From: Hahnella lacustris
GTDB taxonomy: Bacteria > Pseudomonadota > Gammaproteobacteria > Burkholderiales > Burkholderiaceae_A
DNA: 64,000 bases
Direction: 5' to 3'
NCBI GenBank assembly: GCA_965194655.1
Contig: OZ239148.1
Coordinates: 930,001-994,000, forward strand
Every line of letters begins with the position of its first letter. Position 1 is the stretch's first letter. The notes below the pieces were generated by a model, which had not been told where the DNA came from, did no database searches, and saw only the letters and a list, made by a program, of their open reading frames with translations. Shown here piece after piece: positions 60,356 through 64,000 of this stretch. The position numbers and the translations under genes were made by a program.

Positions 60356-61032
60356 ACCGGCTGGTCGATGGGCTCAGGCCATACGAGTCGATGACCAGTG
60401 GCTGCAGCAAGTGACTCGATGTCTTCAGGTGTGTCGACGTCTTGTCGGTATCGTCGGTTAGGCGTCTCCCAATGAAAGACTTGATCGGGATGCATCTTCT
60501 GCCACTGTTTACAGCCGAATTGAGCATCGCCTGAGAGTATCTCGAGGCAGAGAGACTCCTCAAAGATCACCGGGTTGCCGGGCAAACCCTCGACCATGGG
60601 GACCACCACTCTCGCCCCGTGAGGGCGCTTCTTAAATGCACTGATGAGGTCCACCATGTCTTGTTGATTCAAGAGGGGTTGGTCAGCCAGTGCGACGATG
60701 ACGGCATCGAGCTTACCGTTGAGTCGGTGTAGCCCGAGCCGTAGGGAGCTGTTTTGACCGTCATCTGGACTGGGATTGATCGCAAGCGTGACGGGAAAGT
60801 CTTGAACCATGGGTTCAATCAGTGCCTTATGGTGGCCCAGTACGACCACAACCTCATCTACGCCAGCGCCTGAGAGCGCGATGAGCTGCCTTCGTATGAG
60901 CGGCACTCCACCCAGTTGAAGCAGACACTTGGGACGATGCCCCATTCGACTGGCAGAGCCTGCCGCGAGCAACACGGCGCCTACAACCAGCCGGCTGTAG
61001 AGGCCACCGCCTCCCTTCAGAATGCAACCCAT
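60352..61032 (-). CDS. mocA: Molybdenum cofactor cytidylyltransferase (MocA-like)
   Basis: Transfers CMP to molybdopterin to make the MCD form used by xanthine/CO dehydrogenase-type enzymes. The 226-residue NTP-transferase has GAVLLAAGSASRMGHRPKCLL (nucleotide binding, residues about 17-37), VALADQPLL and a late RRYRQDVDTPEDI. The ATG at 61032 overlaps the xdhC stop as TGATG; longer in-frame codons are inside xdhC. Confidence 0.88.
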   Translation of the reverse strand: MGCILKGGGGLYSRLVVGAVLLAAGSASRMGHRPKCLLQLGGVPLIRRQLIALSGAGVDEVVVVLGHHKALIEPMVQDFPVTLAINPSPDDGQNSSLRLGLHRLNGKLDAVIVALADQPLLNQQDMVDLISAFKKRPHGARVVVPMVEGLPGNPVIFEESLCLEILSGDAQFGCKQWQKMHPDQVFHWETPNRRYRQDVDTPEDIESLAAATGHRLVWPEPIDQPV

Positions 61033-61868
61033 CAGCCAGTTCCCCCGCAGCAAGATCGAGCGGGGGCAGGCGGAACGGGTTGGGGATTGATGAGTACTGG
61101 CGGGTCCTGAGCGAGAGAGGGCACGCCTCGCCTGGCCCCAACCACAGCCGCCAGGACACTGAGCGCGATCTCCTCTGGTGTTTTCGCGCCGATCGGGACC
61201 CCTGCGGGGGAAATGATTCGATTGAGATCGCTGCGAGGGATGCCGACATCCATCAGCTCTTGTTGAATCTTGGCCCACTTACGTGCACTTGCGATGAACC
61301 AGACCTGGGCGTCGGGGCTCCTCAGGGCATCTCTGATGGCCTGGACGTCACCCTGACCTTGAGTCGCGATCACCGCCCATCGCACCTGATCCTGAGGGGT
61401 CGACACCTGAGGGATTGAGATGACCGGGATACCCACGCGGCTCGCCAGATCACTCAGAACCCGGGCGACAGGCGCTTGGCCATAGACATGGAGGGGTGCA
61501 GCCGGTCGATGTGGCTCGATAAAGAGCTCGACACTGCCCCCGGAGTGGCAGGCCATGGGGACCTGGCGGATCCCATCCTCCGCTCCCTCTGTCACCTGAG
61601 GGGTGATCCGGATGGTCATCGGAAGGCCGGTTTGGAGTGTCTCCTCGATGGCGCGCTTGACCACCGGCTGGGCACAGCCCCCTCCGATCCATCCATAGAA
61701 AGCACCGTCGGAGGTGACGACCGCCTTGTCGCCCGCCCGAGCAGACGCAGGAGGTTCCACCCTGAGAACAGTGACCAGTGCATAGGGAAGGCCTTGGGTT
61801 TCAAACTGATTGAGGGCTGTGAGCCAGTCTTTGGCAGCAATGCTTGGGGCGGGGCGAAGATCTTGCAT
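61032..61868 (-). CDS. XdhC/CoxI family molybdenum-enzyme maturation protein
   Basis: A 278-residue protein that in this family binds the molybdenum cofactor, aids its sulfuration and inserts it into molybdenum hydroxylases. N-terminal XdhC domain: ALVTVLRVEPPASARAGDKA, GWIGGGCAQPVV and a Cys in VPMACHSGGSVELFIEP. C-terminal Rossmann domain: LHVYGQAPVARVL and ISPAGVPIGAKTPEEIALSV. The C-terminus ends in a Cys-Cys pair. Coupled to mocA, and 11 bases after the VWA gene. Confidence 0.93.
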   Translation of the reverse strand: MQDLRPAPSIAAKDWLTALNQFETQGLPYALVTVLRVEPPASARAGDKAVVTSDGAFYGWIGGGCAQPVVKRAIEETLQTGLPMTIRITPQVTEGAEDGIRQVPMACHSGGSVELFIEPHRPAAPLHVYGQAPVARVLSDLASRVGIPVISIPQVSTPQDQVRWAVIATQGQGDVQAIRDALRSPDAQVWFIASARKWAKIQQELMDVGIPRSDLNRIISPAGVPIGAKTPEEIALSVLAAVVGARRGVPSLAQDPPVLINPQPVPPAPARSCCGGTG

Positions 61869-61879
61869 GGGAAATGTCC

Positions 61880-63052
61880 TTAAGCGAATGCGCTCTGAAG
61901 GGATGATCGTAGGCTCGGAAAGTCGTAGGCAGGCAGCCAGCGCTGAACATAGGGCCTCGCGGCATGCGCGGCTTCAGAAACCGGCTTCTCACGGGTGGGA
62001 TAAAACCAGTCCATTCTGACCCCTTTGCTCGAGAGCCACTCGAGCGAACTGCCCAAGTTCTCAGCGGGATCGGTGTCAAAGCCATCAGAAAAAATCCAGA
62101 CTCGGGTGCGTCGGCCCAGTTTGATCGTCGGGGTGGCCAGACGAAGCGCACGAATGCTCGCTGCGATTCGCGTTCCTGACTGAAACCCCGCTGTCACTGC
62201 GTTGATTCTCTCCTGGACAGCTGGCGTATCTCTTTTCATCAGGTCGGTGACTTCGATCATTCGAACGTGAAATACAAATACGCGAGCGTTCATCACCCGA
62301 TGAAAGGCCCTTGAGGCTCTGAGCGCGAGTGCTGCATGTGATTCCATGGATCGAGAGACGTCGTTGAGAATGATGATCTCGACAGGCTCATGTCGCGGGG
62401 TCTTCCAGCATGGGATGAGCGACTCACCTAGGAGCGCTGCACTCTGTCTGAGGGTCTGCCGCCCATCGATACGTGACCCCCTCACACGCGAACGCCAACG
62501 ACGGGTTGGGGTCTGTGGGAGCTGTCTTTGCATCTGCCGTGCGAGTCGCTCTAGCGATATGAGGTCGGAGGGCATCCACATCTGGCCTCTTCGGTCATGT
62601 AAGGCATCGAGCTGACTGGCCCCTCCCATTGCCTGCTGAGCCGAGTCCAGGTTCTCTTGCATCTGGTGTGTGCCTGCTACGTCTGAGTCTGCTCCGGAGG
62701 GGCGATGAGAGGGCGACCCGGGCATTTCTTGGCCGTGTGCCTGTGAGGCGTCTACGCGCTGTTGGAGGCTTGGGCTGGGCCTTGTCTGGCCCGAGACCTT
62801 GCTGGAGCCGCGAACGCGATGAGGTTCCCAAAAACGCTGAAAGAGGTCTGGCCAGGCAAGTGAATCGCGCTTCGACTGACACGCGATGGGACGCCAGAGG
62901 CTTTCGACCTCCCGCAGGGTTGCCATGGGGCGGAGGTGAAGCACGCGCAGGAAATCAGCGACCTCTTGAGTTCCCACCCTCAATCCAGACTCACGAAGAA
63001 AAGTGCCAAAACAGCGCACTCGCTCGGTAGGCCAGCTGAGACTAGTGGCCAT
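61880..63052 (-). CDS. VWA-domain protein, CoxE type
   Basis: A 390-residue protein with a C-terminal von Willebrand A domain (from about residue 215) whose MIDAS motif DVSRSMESH is intact; WIFSDGFDTDP supplies the later acidic residue. The N-terminal part (VGTQEVADFLRVL) and low-complexity middle match CoxE, which works with the CoxD ATPase to mature the metal site of CO dehydrogenase. It overlaps the MoxR gene by 11 bases. Confidence 0.9.
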   Translation of the reverse strand: MATSLSWPTERVRCFGTFLRESGLRVGTQEVADFLRVLHLRPMATLREVESLWRPIACQSKRDSLAWPDLFQRFWEPHRVRGSSKVSGQTRPSPSLQQRVDASQAHGQEMPGSPSHRPSGADSDVAGTHQMQENLDSAQQAMGGASQLDALHDRRGQMWMPSDLISLERLARQMQRQLPQTPTRRWRSRVRGSRIDGRQTLRQSAALLGESLIPCWKTPRHEPVEIIILNDVSRSMESHAALALRASRAFHRVMNARVFVFHVRMIEVTDLMKRDTPAVQERINAVTAGFQSGTRIAASIRALRLATPTIKLGRRTRVWIFSDGFDTDPAENLGSSLEWLSSKGVRMDWFYPTREKPVSEAAHAARPYVQRWLPAYDFPSLRSSLQSAFA

Positions 63053-63941
63053 AACGTTCTTGAAGACGCCGAAAGCTGCCCGCGTTCATCAAAAAGCGGT
63101 CCTCCCGCGTTTTGAGAAGGCAGCCGAGGGTGCTTTGAACCACCTCAAAATCGTCCGGGAGTTCCCGGTGCCCACAGTGATGAAGGGCTCGAAGCCAATC
63201 AAGACTCTCTGCTAACCCAGGGCGTTTCTGAAGGTCTTCCTTTCGCAGTCCTTGAACGATCTGCACGACCGCCTCAACCAGTCTGATGTCTGCGTTCGGG
63301 ACCGCACTCTGAAGAATGCTTCTTTCTCGAAAAGCGTCAGGATAGTCAAGGACGTGGAACAGGCAGCGACGCCGAAGCGCATCTGAAAGGCCACGCGTGC
63401 CGTTGCTCGTCAGAATGACTCGCGGAATGACGGTTGCTTTCACCGTGCCCAGCTCGGGAATACTCATCTGGAACTCGGAGAGGACCTCGAGCAGAAAGGC
63501 CTCAAAGGCTTCATCTGCACGATCTACTTCATCGATGAGTAGAACGGCCCCCTCCGGCTGAGTGATGGCAGAGAGAAGAGGCTTGGCTAGGAGATAGTCT
63601 CGGGTGTAGAGGTTGGCCTCCTGGAGATCTGGTCTCAGACGGACCGACAACAACTGCTTTGCGACATTCCATTCGTAGGCCGCATCTGCGAGATCGAGTC
63701 CCTCAAAACATTGAAGTCGAATCAGCGGGCGATCAAGCGCCCTCGCAAGTGCAGCGGCCAGGGCGGTCTTACCCACCCCAGCCTCTCCCTCCAGGAGAAT
63801 CGGACGCTCGAGATGCTCAGAGAGCCAAGCGACGGAGGCAAGCGCCTCATCTGCAAAATAGCCCTCATGTGCGAGTCGCTCGCGCAAAGCTGATGCGGAT
63901 GCGCCAGAACTGGCGGCCAACGGCACCGAGGGCGCGTTCAT
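63042..63941 (-). CDS. MoxR-type AAA+ ATPase, CoxD type
   Basis: A 299-residue chaperone-like ATPase with Walker A LLEGEAGVGKTALA, Walker B VLLIDEVDRADE, sensor-1 region VILTSNGTRGLSDALRRRC and arginine finger in RRRC. CoxD of this type activates molybdenum hydroxylases together with CoxE. The ATG at 63941 overlaps the upstream stop (ATGA), which fixes the start. Confidence 0.92.
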   Translation of the reverse strand: MNAPSVPLAASSGASASALRERLAHEGYFADEALASVAWLSEHLERPILLEGEAGVGKTALAAALARALDRPLIRLQCFEGLDLADAAYEWNVAKQLLSVRLRPDLQEANLYTRDYLLAKPLLSAITQPEGAVLLIDEVDRADEAFEAFLLEVLSEFQMSIPELGTVKATVIPRVILTSNGTRGLSDALRRRCLFHVLDYPDAFRERSILQSAVPNADIRLVEAVVQIVQGLRKEDLQKRPGLAESLDWLRALHHCGHRELPDDFEVVQSTLGCLLKTREDRFLMNAGSFRRLQERYGH

Positions 63942-64000
63942 GACTTGCCAGCGCGACTTCCAAAGAGACCCCCAAGCCAACCCTTGATGAGGCTCCAGAG
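63938..64000 (-). CDS. 3' end of an upstream gene, possibly CoxG
   Basis: An open frame from the window edge ends in TGA at 63940-63938, overlapping the MoxR-type start as ATGA. The 20 visible residues (LWSLIKGWLGGLFGSRAGKS) form an amphipathic helix with a Gly-rich end, which resembles the membrane-anchor tail of CoxG/SRPBCC proteins. The family call is inference from tail shape and gene order. Confidence 0.55.
   Translation of the reverse strand, partial: LWSLIKGWLGGLFGSRAGKS

Noticed and set aside
61033..61278. N-terminal extension of the MocA-like frame
   Set aside because: It lies inside xdhC and is rich in Arg, Gly and Pro; the TGATG-coupled ATG at 61032 begins the conserved nucleotide-binding domain.

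Overview
The window is a gene-dense, moderately GC-rich piece of a bacterial chromosome, most likely from a betaproteobacterium of the Burkholderiales. The best evidence is the block tpiA-secG-tRNA-Leu(GAG)-nuoA to nuoN followed by a DUF2818 gene, a Nudix gene and a small holin-like membrane gene. All supported genes are closely packed and no stretch over 300 bases lacks a gene. I saw no CRISPR array, insertion sequence, integrase, prophage or rRNA gene.

Layout. (1) 1-17107, + strand: 3' part of tpiA, secG, tRNA-Leu, the complete 14-gene respiratory complex I operon, DUF2818, Nudix hydrolase, holin-like protein. (2) 17122-27575: housekeeping and accessory genes: HpcH/HpaI aldolase, glycine-zipper lipoprotein-like protein, SOUL haem-binding protein, a large secreted zinc metalloprotease, FKBP isomerase, a MASE1-CHASE-GGDEF cyclase, a thioredoxin-fold protein, PPK2 with a DUF4097-like partner, tRNA-Ser(TGA). 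(3) 27585-43158: a beta-glucan (probably laminarin-type) utilisation locus. A leftward operon encodes a solute-binding protein, two ABC permeases, a GH1 beta-glucosidase, a MalK-type ATPase and a secreted GH16 glucanase. A LacI regulator lies between it and a rightward operon with a TonB-dependent receptor, two flavin-dependent halogenase-like proteins, a SapC-like protein and a JmjC-like cupin protein. Three near-identical 14-bp palindromes (TGAAAGCG-N-TTTCA type), one before the leftward operon and two before the receptor, tie both arms into one predicted LacI regulon. (4) 43155-47017: small genes (GFA family, carboxymuconolactone decarboxylase family, pterin dehydratase, ceramidase-family membrane protein, NYN nuclease, alpha/beta hydrolase, DUF971). 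(5) 47027-53134: a sugar-acid catabolic cluster (RraA-like, IlvD/Edd dehydratase, UxaA-type dehydratase, GntR regulator, aldehyde dehydrogenase) that resembles a non-phosphorylative pentonate route to 2-oxoglutarate. (6) 53131-59077: S51 peptidase, a PhnZ-like HD oxygenase with a 2-aminoethylphosphonate/iron-type ABC importer, and a YheT-type hydrolase. (7) 58986-64000, - strand: a molybdenum-hydroxylase maturation operon of the CoxD/CoxE/XdhC/MocA type, with a 2OG-Fe(II) oxygenase-like gene and a membrane protein coupled to its end; the upstream gene, probably CoxG, is cut by the window edge.

How the parts work together. In region 3 the receptor would bring glucan oligosaccharides across the outer membrane, GH16 would trim polymer outside the cytoplasm, the ABC importer would bring oligosaccharides in, and GH1 would release glucose. 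The halogenase/SapC/cupin genes travel with such receptors but have no settled role; this cassette is the most interesting part of the window. Regions 5 and 6 each look like incomplete pathways whose missing enzymes must lie elsewhere or be replaced by unusual enzymes present here. All family calls come from reading motifs and lengths; no database search was run.
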